A DNA stretch of 36,309 bases, from positions 1 to 36,309 of the forward strand of contig JAIBAN010000083.1 of the NCBI GenBank assembly GCA_019695185.1, written 5' to 3'. Below are positions 1 to 8,151 of this stretch, piece by piece. Position 1 is the first letter of the stretch. The number at the start of each line of letters is the position of its first letter. The DNA is from Blastocatellia bacterium (lineage in GTDB: Bacteria; Acidobacteriota; Blastocatellia; Chloracidobacteriales; Chloracidobacteriaceae). Position numbers and translations under genes: made by a program. The notes under the pieces are model-generated. The model had not been told where the DNA came from. It made no database searches and saw only the letters and a list, made by a program, of their open reading frames with translations.

Positions 1-78
1 TTTACGCGGCTAAAAAAGAAAAAGACAGCCGCCTGAAGGCGGAACTCTGAACCGCCGCGTAAACGCGGAACTCTGAAC
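1..78. repeat. REP-like paired palindromes at the left edge
   Basis: Two short perfect stem-loops stand side by side: CCGCC-TGAA-GGCGG at 29-42 and CCGCG-TAAA-CGCGG at 55-68. Each is followed by the same tail, AACTCTGAA (43-51 and 69-77). Bases 1-9 (TTTACGCGG) match the right half of the second palindrome, so a third copy probably continues off the left edge. The block ends three bases before the stop codon of the beta-helix gene. The repeated hairpin-plus-tail layout is that of an intergenic REP-type element. It lacks the T-tract of a good intrinsic terminator in either direction, although it could still protect the 3' end of the transcript. Confidence 0.6.
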
Positions 79-81
79 ATA

Positions 82-2910
82 TTATTTGATGACGAAGGAA
101 CCAGACACTGCTTCGCCGGAGTTTCCCACCGCATCACGAGCGACAATTTTGACCACGCCGACTTTGGATTTGGCCAGGCTTGCGGGCACTGTCCAGGCAA
201 AGCTTCGTTGCGTACCGGGCAGCCCCGCTGCCACCGTCAACCCGAAGGTGTTTCCGTCCGTGGCATAGAGCACATCCTGCGCCGTCACTCCGACATTATC
301 CGTTGCCGTCCAGGTGATGGTGACGGACGGGTCCACTTTGCGTTTCACTTTTTTCTTGGACAGTATGACGTTTGCGACGACCGGTTTTTGGGTGTCGGGC
401 GGGATGGGGGCCAGGATGGAAAAGGTCCCGCTGACTCCCTGGCCGATGTTGTTGGCGGCATCGCGGGCTTCGACCACGACCTGAGCCCGTGGCAGGTTGA
501 GGTTTTCAGGCACGTTCCAAGTGAAGGTTTTGGTGCTGCCGTCCAGCCCGGTGGCAATCGTTTGAATGGTCCCGGCGAGTCCTGTCAGCCGGATGTCATG
601 GCGCACCACCGCAACGTTGTCGGATGACTGCCAGACAATCGCAAATTGGGTTCCCGCCTTTGATTCAATCGTTTGCCCGGCTGCCGGAGCCGTTACGGAA
701 ACCGTCGGCGGTACCGTGTCGGGCTCAGGTTGGGACCCTTGCACCTCCACCGTGCGGGCAAATTCGGAGGTCTGGTCCGCGACTGTCAGCGTAGCCGTCA
801 CTGCCGTCATGCCGCTGGCCATTCCTGCCGGAATCATCACCGTAAACGGACCGCCGCTGACATCCGCGCTTTGAATAAAAGTCCCCAGCCCGTAGGCATT
901 GATTTCCATCTCCGGAGCGGTCGGCTGGGCCGGTCGGCTTGACTGATAGAGTTCCAGCTTGCCGCCGTCACCCGTGCGTCCATTCACCGTCACACTGCCG
1001 TCCTGATTGCGGAGCGCGCTCGTCAAAACCGGCGAAGGCTGAAACAGGTTCGGCCCGTTCGGAGCGCGTTCCGTCAATGTATTTGGCCGGTAATTATTGC
1101 CAAAGACACTGGCCACTTCGGAGGTGAGGGCAATGCCGGGGCCGCTCACGTTTTCAAACCGATTGCGCGAAAGGGAGATGTTGCGGGTCGCCACGCCAAA
1201 CGGGTCGGCAACTTCAAAGCGGGTGCCGGTTGAGGCGTCAAAGATGCGTTCACCCACCACAATGCCGCCCTTGGAGCAGTTGGAAATCCGGTTTTCGCTG
1301 ATGGTCGCGGCTCCGACCTGGACCGCCTGGATGCCAACGCCGCAATTGGAAATCTGGTTGTTGCTCACCACCGCCGGAGGAAAGGGGCTTCCTGTGACCG
1401 GAGGGGCGAGCGTCCGGAGCGAAATTCCGGAACTCCCAAAGTTGGCAATGATGTTGCCGGTCACCTGGTCCCCGGCGGAAGCCGCAATGCCAACCGCACG
1501 GGCATTTTCCGGTTCGGTCGGGTCCGGAGCGATGTTCTCACCGTTCGGCCCAATCCCAATCCGGTTGTTGCGGATGATGTTGGAAAAACCACCGACGAGG
1601 CCGGATGGGGTGCCAGGGTTAAGGTCACCTACAGCAACGGAACTACTTCCACTGAGGATATTGTTTTCAATGATGTTCTGATTGGTTCTCACTGCAACTA
1701 TCACTGAGGCATTTCCTAATCCATCTGCTGAACGTAGAAATGTTTTTGGTGAAAGCCTAATTGTTCCTAATCGGTTTGTCCCAATAAAATTTCCTCTCAC
1801 AACATTCCTGATTGAATTCGGATGGCCAATGCTTAACAGTTGTGAGCGGGTTCCATTAAGTGTGAGTTCCTGTTGTGCGCAAATTACATTATTTTCAAGA
1901 AGAGTATCCTGGCAACTGAAAGTAACCCCAACTCCGAGCACTAGCCCAAAGTACCGCTCACCGTTTGGATTTACTCCTAAATAGTTGTCTGAGATTTTGT
2001 TGTTTGAAGAAGGGTCTGGTGGATTTAGGTCATTGCCGTAAACCCCTATTACACCAAAAGTCGAGCCTGTTTGGTTCCCACCTGAATCAAAAATTGAAAA
2101 ACCTCTTACCCAATTATTGTCACTTCCAACTAGTTGAAAGCAGTTTGCCAAAGCAATTTGTCTCCCAGGGATTAAAGAAGACCTTAAATTTACAACGTCT
2201 ATAACCACTTCTGGCCCATTTGGATTTGTGTCTCCGCCAAAAGATTTTTGTGATAGCCCATCAATGAGATTCCCGTTAGTTGTCAATAAGTACCCTTTAC
2301 TTGGGTGAATGGTCCACGTACCAAGTGATGGATTAAATGCTGGGTCTGTCGTGCTTAAATGAAAGACAATGGTTCTGTTACCGCCTACCTTTTCTGTCGC
2401 TTCCATGGCAGCACGTAACGACCCTTCGCCTTCATCCTGAGTGTTTGTAACAACAAGCTGTTCCTGCTGGGCATATTCCAATTCAGTCTTCGAGGGAGAA
2501 GTCGCCGAATTGCCTTGAGTTGAAGCTTTAATATTGACAAAAGCTTCATCGGTTGGAAGCAAATGGTTGACTCGAAGGATTTCAATCCGGGTTTGGGTGA
2601 CTGCCTGAAGCTGGTTAAATCGCTCGGTCAAAGTCCCTGTCAGATTTTCCTGAATGCAAAATTTTGCAAAGTTTGGCAGTTCCTGGGCTGCATTGCCTCT
2701 TGCTTGAATTCCGATTTCCTGCTGGGTCAGCGCAATCGCCATGCCATGCGTCTCGTCGAGAAATTGAGAATTGGGAATTGAGAATTGCGAATTGGGGGCT
2801 AATTGAGAATTGCAAATTGAGAGTTGCGAATGAGAGAAAGCGAGATGGCCGTTTGGAAAAACCAGGAAAAGTGCAAGCAAAAATCCGGAAAACGATTTGA
2901 AAGGTTTCAT
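82..2910 (-). CDS. Secreted right-handed beta-helix protein with two C-terminal Ig-like modules
   Basis: This 942-residue protein starts at the ATG at 2910, preceded by GGGAAG four bases upstream. The longer frame to 2994 is unlikely because the signal peptide begins at this ATG (MKPFKSF, then a hydrophobic core ending near HLAFS). Residues about 25-50 are a low-complexity NSQFSIP-type heptad encoded by an in-frame 7-bp DNA repeat. A long region follows with regular N-x-I / IxxNxI / SxNxI rungs (for example NIIENNILSG, NVVRGNFIGTN), typical of parallel beta-helix (NosD/pectate-lyase-like) folds. Two Ig/FN3-like modules of about 100 residues close the protein; each opens PP(T/D) and contains W-(Q/T)-(S/A)-(S/T)-DNV and VEARDA or KIVARDA. 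It is probably exported, and may be an adhesin or surface protein. No catalytic residues were recognised. It is the last gene of the pilus-like locus. GC content drops sharply between about 1620 and 2560. Confidence 0.85.
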   Translation of the reverse strand: MKPFKSFSGFLLALFLVFPNGHLAFSHSQLSICNSQLAPNSQFSIPNSQFLDETHGMAIALTQQEIGIQARGNAAQELPNFAKFCIQENLTGTLTERFNQLQAVTQTRIEILRVNHLLPTDEAFVNIKASTQGNSATSPSKTELEYAQQEQLVVTNTQDEGEGSLRAAMEATEKVGGNRTIVFHLSTTDPAFNPSLGTWTIHPSKGYLLTTNGNLIDGLSQKSFGGDTNPNGPEVVIDVVNLRSSLIPGRQIALANCFQLVGSDNNWVRGFSIFDSGGNQTGSTFGVIGVYGNDLNPPDPSSNNKISDNYLGVNPNGERYFGLVLGVGVTFSCQDTLLENNVICAQQELTLNGTRSQLLSIGHPNSIRNVVRGNFIGTNRLGTIRLSPKTFLRSADGLGNASVIVAVRTNQNIIENNILSGSSSVAVGDLNPGTPSGLVGGFSNIIRNNRIGIGPNGENIAPDPTEPENARAVGIAASAGDQVTGNIIANFGSSGISLRTLAPPVTGSPFPPAVVSNNQISNCGVGIQAVQVGAATISENRISNCSKGGIVVGERIFDASTGTRFEVADPFGVATRNISLSRNRFENVSGPGIALTSEVASVFGNNYRPNTLTERAPNGPNLFQPSPVLTSALRNQDGSVTVNGRTGDGGKLELYQSSRPAQPTAPEMEINAYGLGTFIQSADVSGGPFTVMIPAGMASGMTAVTATLTVADQTSEFARTVEVQGSQPEPDTVPPTVSVTAPAAGQTIESKAGTQFAIVWQSSDNVAVVRHDIRLTGLAGTIQTIATGLDGSTKTFTWNVPENLNLPRAQVVVEARDAANNIGQGVSGTFSILAPIPPDTQKPVVANVILSKKKVKRKVDPSVTITWTATDNVGVTAQDVLYATDGNTFGLTVAAGLPGTQRSFAWTVPASLAKSKVGVVKIVARDAVGNSGEAVSGSFVIK
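2763..2836. repeat. Degenerate 7-bp tandem array inside the beta-helix CDS
   Basis: On the plus strand this is ATTGAGA, ATTGGGA, ATTGAGA, ATTGCGA, ATTGGGG, a GCTA interruption, then ATTGAGA, ATTGCAA, ATTGAGA, GTTGCGA and ATGAGAG. The unit is the same one that forms the intergenic arrays at 33737-33886 and 36161-36177. On the coding (minus) strand the unit reads AATTCTC, which has no stop codon in any phase. Three units (21 nt) therefore encode a seven-residue peptide repeat (SHSQLSI / CNSQLAP / NSQFSIP / NSQFLDE). Confidence 0.9.
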
Positions 2911-2975
2911 AACTTCCCTACATGGCAATAAGGTTTTCAAAAGTGAGGAGCCCAGCAAGTACCTGAAAATTACTT

Positions 2976-3007
2976 GCCGAGCGTGACAACGCATTGTCGC
3001 ACTCGGC
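2976..3007. repeat. Hairpin in the gap before the beta-helix gene
   Basis: GCCGAGCGTGACAA and TTGTCGCACTCGGC form a stem of about 14 bp with one mismatch and one wobble around a CGCA loop. It lies in the 123-bp gap between the PilX/TadE-like gene and the beta-helix gene. On the minus strand only a weak T-rich stretch (AAGTAATTTTC) follows, so it may be an attenuator, an mRNA-processing hairpin or another REP-like unit rather than a full terminator. Confidence 0.5.
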
Positions 3008-3033
3008 GATTAGGGTTTCAAGTTGTTGGATTC

Positions 3034-4806
3034 CTACCATCTGGCTACGCGGTAGTCAGGCTCGGTGCGCTGCATGGGCGAAAAGCAAATCTGCAAGTTC
3101 TGGTAACTTGGTCCGGGTGGAGTGGCAAACCGGGCAGGAATCCGTCCGCCACAACTGCCACTGCCTCCGCCGTGGTTGACTTGGTTTTGGTAGTCTTGGG
3201 CCAATGCTGGATAGTTTCCAAACGCTCCCTGCCAACCAGAGCGGGAAGATGAATTCAAGGTTTGATGTTGCTGTTGTCCTTGGCCTGGCTCACTATAACC
3301 GGTTGGATAAAACGGACTAAACGACGTTTGCACGGCATTGATGCCGCTAAAGAGCGTTGGGGCATAGTTGCAGACGGTTCCAACTGCCACGTTATCACTA
3401 CTACCCGGTGGTGGCGTGGGCGGGGTCAATCCAAAGTCGTTCGGACCATAAATCGGAATTTCCACTGCAAAACAGGGGTCTTCCGGCAGGTCTGGCGGAT
3501 TGTCTTCGCAAGGCGGAGTGATGACGGTGCCGTCGCCTCCGGCAAAACGAATCCAGGTAACGAATTTAACGCTGCCGCTGTAGCGTGCCCGCTGTGAGTA
3601 CAGCAACGGGTCACCGCTGACCACCGGAGCGATAATGCCCGGCGGACGTGGGTTTCCGGTCCGATAGCGGTCTGGTTCGTTACGCCCGACCACCGCCCGT
3701 GGACCGCCGCCCGCGTTCAAAATGTCAGTTAGTTTGTAACGGTTTTCCTGCCCCACTTTCGGCTGGGTCGGAGGCACGGTTGTGTCGTTGTCGTGGCAGG
3801 AACAGACCGCATTGCCGTCGGCATCGGCAAACTCAAACTGCCAATGCGCAGTCGGTCCACAGGCTCCTTTCGAATACTGGCTGTTTTGCAGGCAAATGGC
3901 GTCGTCCGGCACGGAGGAAACCACGGGCGGCCCTCCCGGAACCGGCGGTGGGGTGCCTTCCTGGCCGTACATTTTGAGCCAGCGATACTGGTCGGTGCCG
4001 CTTGGCGGCGGTGGAGCGTCAGCTACGGGGTCGCCGTGGTCCAGCCATTCCTCCGACACGATTTTCACTTCCACCGTGACCTGATACACATAATTCGACA
4101 GTGGGTTGGCATCAGTGGGAAGTCCAGGGGTGAGGTTCGTTTCCGTCAGTTTGCTGGCCAAATCAAGCGGCAGCACGCTGTCAAAGGTCGTTTTGGCCCA
4201 GCCCGTCACCCGCACCTGCGAAAAATGGTCCACCAGCCGGTTCCAGGCGGCCTGCGCCTGCGGGTCGGCAAATTCCGCCGGTTGGCGCGGAGCCAGACTC
4301 CCGTAGGTAATTGTGAAATCCTGCCGGAACAAATCCCGCGCTTCGTCTCTGGTAAAGGGTGGTCGTCCGGCGCTGATGCGCTGGGCATAGATACTTTTTG
4401 GCGGCTCGCTGCCCGCTGCCTGGGGACTTTGCTTCACCGGTCCGCCCCCGCCCCCTCCGCCCCCGCTCGTGTCATTGGGGGTTGCGCTAATCAATTGCTG
4501 GAGCCGCGCCGCCGTCACCCGCACGTTTTGCCGGACGGCATTCTCAACGTAGGGTTCGCCCAGATAGTAGCCGCTCCGGGCTGCGATTTTCCGCACATGT
4601 TTTTTGGTTTTGTTGAGGTTGGCCGTGACTTCCAGGAGTTGCACTCCCACCAACGCCAGAATCAAAACCCCGATAATAAATGCCAGCAGGACCAGATTGG
4701 CTCCCCGTTCCTGCAACCGGCGGCTCCGGTTGACGCCAAAGTGAACCACCCATTGCCCTGAACCAGTCCGATAGAAATTCAATATGGATGTATTATTGTG
4801 CTTCAT
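3034..4806 (-). CDS. Single-span pilus-assembly-type protein (PilX/TadE-like N-terminus)
   Basis: This 590-residue protein has a short basic N-terminus and then RRLQERGANLVLLAFIIGV followed by more hydrophobic residues (about 30-60), forming one membrane span. The ERG-A start of that span resembles PilX_N and TadE/TadG anchors. The conserved Glu at +5 of true prepilins is absent, so prepilin-peptidase processing is doubtful. A long, mostly polar and Pro/Gly-rich extracytoplasmic region follows, including a run of eight glycines near residue 120 and several Cys residues that could form disulfides. The SD is AGAGG, about four bases upstream of the ATG. It follows three pseudopilin genes in the same orientation, which is where minor pilin genes such as pilX or large tip proteins sit in type IV pilus loci. 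The exact family is uncertain; a structural minor-pilin or tip role is inference. Confidence 0.7.
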   Translation of the reverse strand: MKHNNTSILNFYRTGSGQWVVHFGVNRSRRLQERGANLVLLAFIIGVLILALVGVQLLEVTANLNKTKKHVRKIAARSGYYLGEPYVENAVRQNVRVTAARLQQLISATPNDTSGGGGGGGGPVKQSPQAAGSEPPKSIYAQRISAGRPPFTRDEARDLFRQDFTITYGSLAPRQPAEFADPQAQAAWNRLVDHFSQVRVTGWAKTTFDSVLPLDLASKLTETNLTPGLPTDANPLSNYVYQVTVEVKIVSEEWLDHGDPVADAPPPPSGTDQYRWLKMYGQEGTPPPVPGGPPVVSSVPDDAICLQNSQYSKGACGPTAHWQFEFADADGNAVCSCHDNDTTVPPTQPKVGQENRYKLTDILNAGGGPRAVVGRNEPDRYRTGNPRPPGIIAPVVSGDPLLYSQRARYSGSVKFVTWIRFAGGDGTVITPPCEDNPPDLPEDPCFAVEIPIYGPNDFGLTPPTPPPGSSDNVAVGTVCNYAPTLFSGINAVQTSFSPFYPTGYSEPGQGQQQHQTLNSSSRSGWQGAFGNYPALAQDYQNQVNHGGGSGSCGGRIPARFATPPGPSYQNLQICFSPMQRTEPDYRVARW

Positions 4807-4838
4807 AATGCCTCTGTTCTATTGCTCTTTATTTCAGG

Positions 4839-4884
4839 TGGTGGCAACAAGTTGCCACCAATGAAAGCGGCGACAAGTCGCCGC
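4839..4884. repeat. Two tandem palindromes with a common ACAAGT centre (REP-like)
   Basis: TGGTGGCAAC-AA-GTTGCCACCA (4839-4860) is followed six bases later by GCGGCGAC-AA-GTCGCCGC (4867-4884). Both arms are perfect in each, both share the ACAAGT centre, and the stem sequences differ. They occupy the 100-bp gap between the PilV-like and PilX/TadE-like genes inside an apparent operon. Covariation of the arms with a fixed centre suggests a repeated palindromic element, not chance. A role in mRNA stability or in uncoupling expression of the two genes is possible but not shown. Confidence 0.7.
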
Positions 4885-4906
4885 AGTCCAAATTTTCAAC
4901 TCTTCT

Positions 4907-5341
4907 TTACGGAGTGGCTGGGGGCGGCATCCGATAGGTGGAAATGGCATACACCTCGTTGCCGTGGGTGCGCCCGTCGTAAATCACCACATACACCTGC
5001 CGGCGGTCGTAATCGGGCAACACCTGGGTGGAGGCGGCATATTGATAGCGCACTGCTCCCGGTCCGGCGGGCTGGTCAATCGTCAATTTTCCGGTGGCAA
5101 CCTCGATGTACCCGGTTTTGGCCTCGTTCAGGCGCTGGGCGGCAAAACGGTCCGCCAAATCCTGGGCCACGGTTGAAATATCCACCGTGACGGCTGTTTC
5201 CCTAATGGCCAGGGAAGAGGTCCGAATGACGCTGCCGGCCACAATAATCACCAGCGAAAGTACCAAAATCGCAATCAGAAGTTCGAGAAAGGTAAATCCT
5301 GTCTGGCGGCGGCGAAATGTTCTGGGTATGTGTGTAAACAT
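4907..5341 (-). CDS. Type IV pseudopilin, PilV/GspI-like
   Basis: This 144-residue protein has a basic leader ending in RRRQTG, then FTFLELLIAILVLSLVIIVAG. That is a class III prepilin signal: the cleavage Gly at -1, Phe at +1, Glu at +5 and a hydrophobic helix. A prepilin peptidase would cut and methylate it; none is encoded in this window. The remaining roughly 100 residues form a small head domain with no recognisable enzyme motif. The SD AGGAAA lies about five bases before the ATG. The gene is 37 bp downstream of the FimT/GspH-like gene in the same orientation, which fits a minor-pilin cluster. Assignment to PilV/GspI is based on size, position and the FTFLELLIA start. Confidence 0.85.
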   Translation of the reverse strand: MFTHIPRTFRRRQTGFTFLELLIAILVLSLVIIVAGSVIRTSSLAIRETAVTVDISTVAQDLADRFAAQRLNEAKTGYIEVATGKLTIDQPAGPGAVRYQYAASTQVLPDYDRRQVYVVIYDGRTHGNEVYAISTYRMPPPATP

Positions 5342-5378
5342 AAGATTTCCTGATAATGCGGTTTCTTTTGAGGCTCAT

Positions 5379-5897
5379 TCAGGAACCTGCTGAATTTGTC
5401 TCCGGTTCCCAGGTTCCGTTGACCAGTTTGAAAGTCAGAATCGGGCCGGGAATATAAGGCACCAGCAGGGCACGGGTTTCCTGTTCAACTGTGTTTTCCA
5501 GAATGATACAGCCCCAGCTTGAGCCATCCGTTTGCACCGTGCGCCCGTTTTGGATTTCAAACACGATTTTGTCGGTGCGCGGAGCCTGAAAAGGAAGATT
5601 TGTGTTGTATTGCGAGCCTCCGATTTTGACTGTTTCCGGCAGCAACACCGATGTGAGAAGAAACGTCCGCTTGGATTCATCTTCCAGTCCGTCAAGGGCG
5701 TTGGTGCGCATTTCGGCCACTTTGCCTTTCACCAACTGGATGGCCGTGGCGGTGCGCTCCCGTTTGCCCCGGAGGTAGCCATAGGCAATCGTGCTGCCAA
5801 TCGTAACCAACCCGATGATGGCCACCACCACCAGCAACTCAATCAGGGAAAAGCCCGCCGCCGGACGGCGGAACCGTTTGAAGATATGTGAATTCAC
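5379..5897 (-). CDS. Type IV pseudopilin, FimT/GspH-like
   Basis: A GTG start at 5897 gives a 172-residue product. It is chosen because GGAGGTGAT lies seven bases upstream and because GTG overlaps the TGA of the preceding gene (GTGA, 5894-5897), indicating translational coupling. The leader FRRPAAG is followed by FSLIELLVVVAIIGLVTIG, a textbook prepilin cleavage/methylation motif with Glu+5. The head domain contains a charged helix (RERTATAIQLVKGKVAEMR) and a strand-rich C-terminus typical of FimT/GspH minor pilins. Expected location: inner membrane before assembly, then the tip of a pilus or pseudopilus. The family is certain; the exact subunit is likely but not proven. Confidence 0.87.
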   Translation of the reverse strand: MNSHIFKRFRRPAAGFSLIELLVVVAIIGLVTIGSTIAYGYLRGKRERTATAIQLVKGKVAEMRTNALDGLEDESKRTFLLTSVLLPETVKIGGSQYNTNLPFQAPRTDKIVFEIQNGRTVQTDGSSWGCIILENTVEQETRALLVPYIPGPILTFKLVNGTWEPETNSAGS

Positions 5898-6883
5898 GGT
5901 ATCACCTCCGTCTTGGCCCATTCGGCCACAGTCACCTGGAAAGGTTCCCGCAAGGTCAGCCCGGTGCCGGCGTCGCGCAATTCGACTTCCACCTGAATCC
6001 CCCGCAGGCTGTTGAGGTCCGCCGGGAGTTCAGTGACCGGTCCGGCGGTGGTGACATACTGAAAATTGACGGATTTGGTCGCCAGCGAAGCCATCGGTGT
6101 CCGGAACTGACGGTTTTTGGTTTCCATACAATTGGTCAATTCAAGCCGGAACAGGCTGTTGCCGTAACGATTGATTAAATTTCCGGTGCTGCTGTCCTGT
6201 GTGTACTGCACCAGACTTGTGACGGGAATCACCTGCGCTCCTTCGGTGACGGAGGTTCCCAGGGATTTGGCAACCACACAATCAATCGCACCGGTTGAAA
6301 CCGGAACGGTAACCGTTCGGCTGAGGTCGGTTCCTTCTCTGGCACCTTCGAGATAGGTGGATGCCGGCGGCAGTTCGTCCGAGGTTGTGTCACGCGGGGT
6401 AGCCGTCAGCCGTACCAGCACCGGGTCACCGGTTTTTTTCGTCAGAATCATGGCTTTGCCTTCCTGGTAGCCCAACCAGAGTGTTTTATCCACCCCGGTC
6501 ACGACCAGATTCAGGGCGCTGCCTGTGCCGCTGATTGCCAAAACCTGCCCTGATGAATCCTTGGCCGTTTTGAGCAGATTCAAAACCTTTCCATTGCCGC
6601 TAATAAAAGCAGCGGGCTGGGGGTTGCCGTCCTCCAGGCTTTTGACCAGCGCCCGTCCGCCCGGTCCTGTGCTGGCTCCGGCGGCGGCAATGTCCTCCTG
6701 AATTTGAATCGCCAGTGAATGAGCCTGCTCTTGAAGCTGGGCGTGGGCGGCAGCCTGTTTCCGGTATTTCAAAATCGAAACCACCAACGACAGCGCTGCT
6801 GCCAGGACAATCAGTCCCAATGCCCCGACCACCAGCATTTCAAGAAAAGTAAAGCCTTTTTGCCTTCGGGTTAGGTGCCGCAT
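5894..6883 (-). CDS. Type IV pseudopilin, PilW/GspJ-like
   Basis: This 329-residue protein starts at ATG 6883 with AAGGAG nine bases upstream. The longer frame to 6940 would add an improbable leader. The prepilin motif is RRQKG-FTFLEMLVVGALGL with Glu+5. A larger head domain (about 290 residues) is typical of PilW, the largest common minor pilin besides PilX. The helix continues with heptad-like residues (KYRKQAAAHAQLQEQAHSLA), then strand-rich sequence. Its stop overlaps the start of the FimT-like gene by four bases, and it lies 68 bp downstream of the gspF-like gene, so it is co-transcribed with it. Confidence 0.85.
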   Translation of the reverse strand: MRHLTRRQKGFTFLEMLVVGALGLIVLAAALSLVVSILKYRKQAAAHAQLQEQAHSLAIQIQEDIAAAGASTGPGGRALVKSLEDGNPQPAAFISGNGKVLNLLKTAKDSSGQVLAISGTGSALNLVVTGVDKTLWLGYQEGKAMILTKKTGDPVLVRLTATPRDTTSDELPPASTYLEGAREGTDLSRTVTVPVSTGAIDCVVAKSLGTSVTEGAQVIPVTSLVQYTQDSSTGNLINRYGNSLFRLELTNCMETKNRQFRTPMASLATKSVNFQYVTTAGPVTELPADLNSLRGIQVEVELRDAGTGLTLREPFQVTVAEWAKTEVIP

Positions 6884-6951
6884 GGCGTGTTGCTCCTTGC
6901 GAAATGAATTTGCCCTGACTTTCTGCGCATCGCAGGCCAAAGGGCACGGGG

Positions 6952-8151
6952 TTACTTCAATGCCAGCTTTCCAATCAGTTCAAACAGCGGCAGATACATT
7001 GACATCACCAAAAATCCGACCAAACCGCCCAAAATCACAATCGTGAATATCGGCATAATGGCCAGCAGCCGTAGTCGGGTTTGATTGGCGTTGTGTTTGA
7101 GCAGGGAGGCATAGTTTTCCAACGCTTCAATGGTCCCGGTGCGTTCGTAACTGAGCATTTCGTTGTAAAAACTGGACGCCACGCTAAAGACCGGATGCTC
7201 CACGGCCAAAGCCTGAGCCAGCGTTGATACTTTTCCGGCAGTGAAGGTATCCACGGCCCGCCGGGCGGCGTCCCGCAGTTCCAGGTTCATCAGACTGTCG
7301 GCGGCCAGTTCGGCGCTTTCGGTCATGAGTGCGCCGGAATGCCGCAGCATAGTGAAGGTGGAAAGGTAGTTGACCGCATCCAGTTGGGCAAAATAGGCCC
7401 CCAGAACCGGCGTGCGGAGCAGAAACTCATGTTCTTTCAGCTTGACTTCCGACCCCTTGCTGCGCAGCCAGACATAGCCCGCCACTGAGCCAGCCAGCCC
7501 CAAGCCCAAGGCATACCAGTATTTGGCGACCAGTTGTGAAACGTCAAAAACCAGGACCGTCATCCATGGAAGCGACTCGCCCGGCCCTAAAAGCCCTTCG
7601 TAAATGCTGGAAAAGGCCGGTATCACCCAGATTAGAAAAATGGCAACCACCAAAATTCCCACCACAATGACCATGGCCGGGTAAATCATGGCTCCAATCA
7701 CTGCGTCGCGGGTTTCCTTTTGCTGTTGCAGGTTGGCCACATACCGGCGCAGCACAGGCGCATATTCGCCGGATTTTTCAGCCGCATGGAGCAGCGCCAG
7801 CAAATGCTGATCAAAGATACCAGGAAATTGCAACGCCGCTTTACTGAAGTCAAAACCCAGGTCACACACCATGTGGGTCAGTTCAGTAATAAAAGCCCCG
7901 GTTGAAGGACTGGGCTTGCCCGAAAGCAGAAAGGCCAGCGCACTGGCATTGGTTTCCTTAATCATCCGCAAGAGCTTTTCCTCGCCGCGCAGAAAATCGG
8001 GAATGCTGGTTCCGGCTTCGACACTGGTTGACGCCCGATTAAAAAAGGTGATTTTCTGGTCGGAGGGAAGGTACATTTCCCGTCGTTTCTGGGCTGCATC
8101 AAGGTCCGCCTGCGAAGGTCCACCGGCTGGGGCAGTTCGGGTGCGTGACAT
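6952..8151 (-). CDS. Inner-membrane platform protein, PilC/GspF family
   Basis: This 399-residue protein matches the usual length of GspF/PilC. It has the duplicated T2SSF cytoplasmic domain: the first half contains ALAFLLSGKPSPSTGAF and DAVIGAMIYPAMVIVVGILV, and the second contains YLSTFTMLRHSGALMTESAE and FYNEMLSYERTGTIEALEN. Three membrane spans are visible: about 160-190, 220-240 and a C-terminal one near 365-390. The protein is the rotating or anchoring platform that couples the assembly ATPase to pilin addition. AAAGGA lies about 12 bases before the ATG. It begins a second transcription segment after the terminator behind the ATPase gene and is followed directly by the pseudopilins. Confidence 0.93.
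   Translation of the reverse strand: MSRTRTAPAGGPSQADLDAAQKRREMYLPSDQKITFFNRASTSVEAGTSIPDFLRGEEKLLRMIKETNASALAFLLSGKPSPSTGAFITELTHMVCDLGFDFSKAALQFPGIFDQHLLALLHAAEKSGEYAPVLRRYVANLQQQKETRDAVIGAMIYPAMVIVVGILVVAIFLIWVIPAFSSIYEGLLGPGESLPWMTVLVFDVSQLVAKYWYALGLGLAGSVAGYVWLRSKGSEVKLKEHEFLLRTPVLGAYFAQLDAVNYLSTFTMLRHSGALMTESAELAADSLMNLELRDAARRAVDTFTAGKVSTLAQALAVEHPVFSVASSFYNEMLSYERTGTIEALENYASLLKHNANQTRLRLLAIMPIFTIVILGGLVGFLVMSMYLPLFELIGKLALK

Noticed and set aside
3793..4761. Plus-strand 322-codon frame opposite the PilX/TadE-like gene
   Set aside because: It is antisense to a gene with a signal/membrane start and SD; its composition (His, Arg, Gly rich) is that of a shadow frame.
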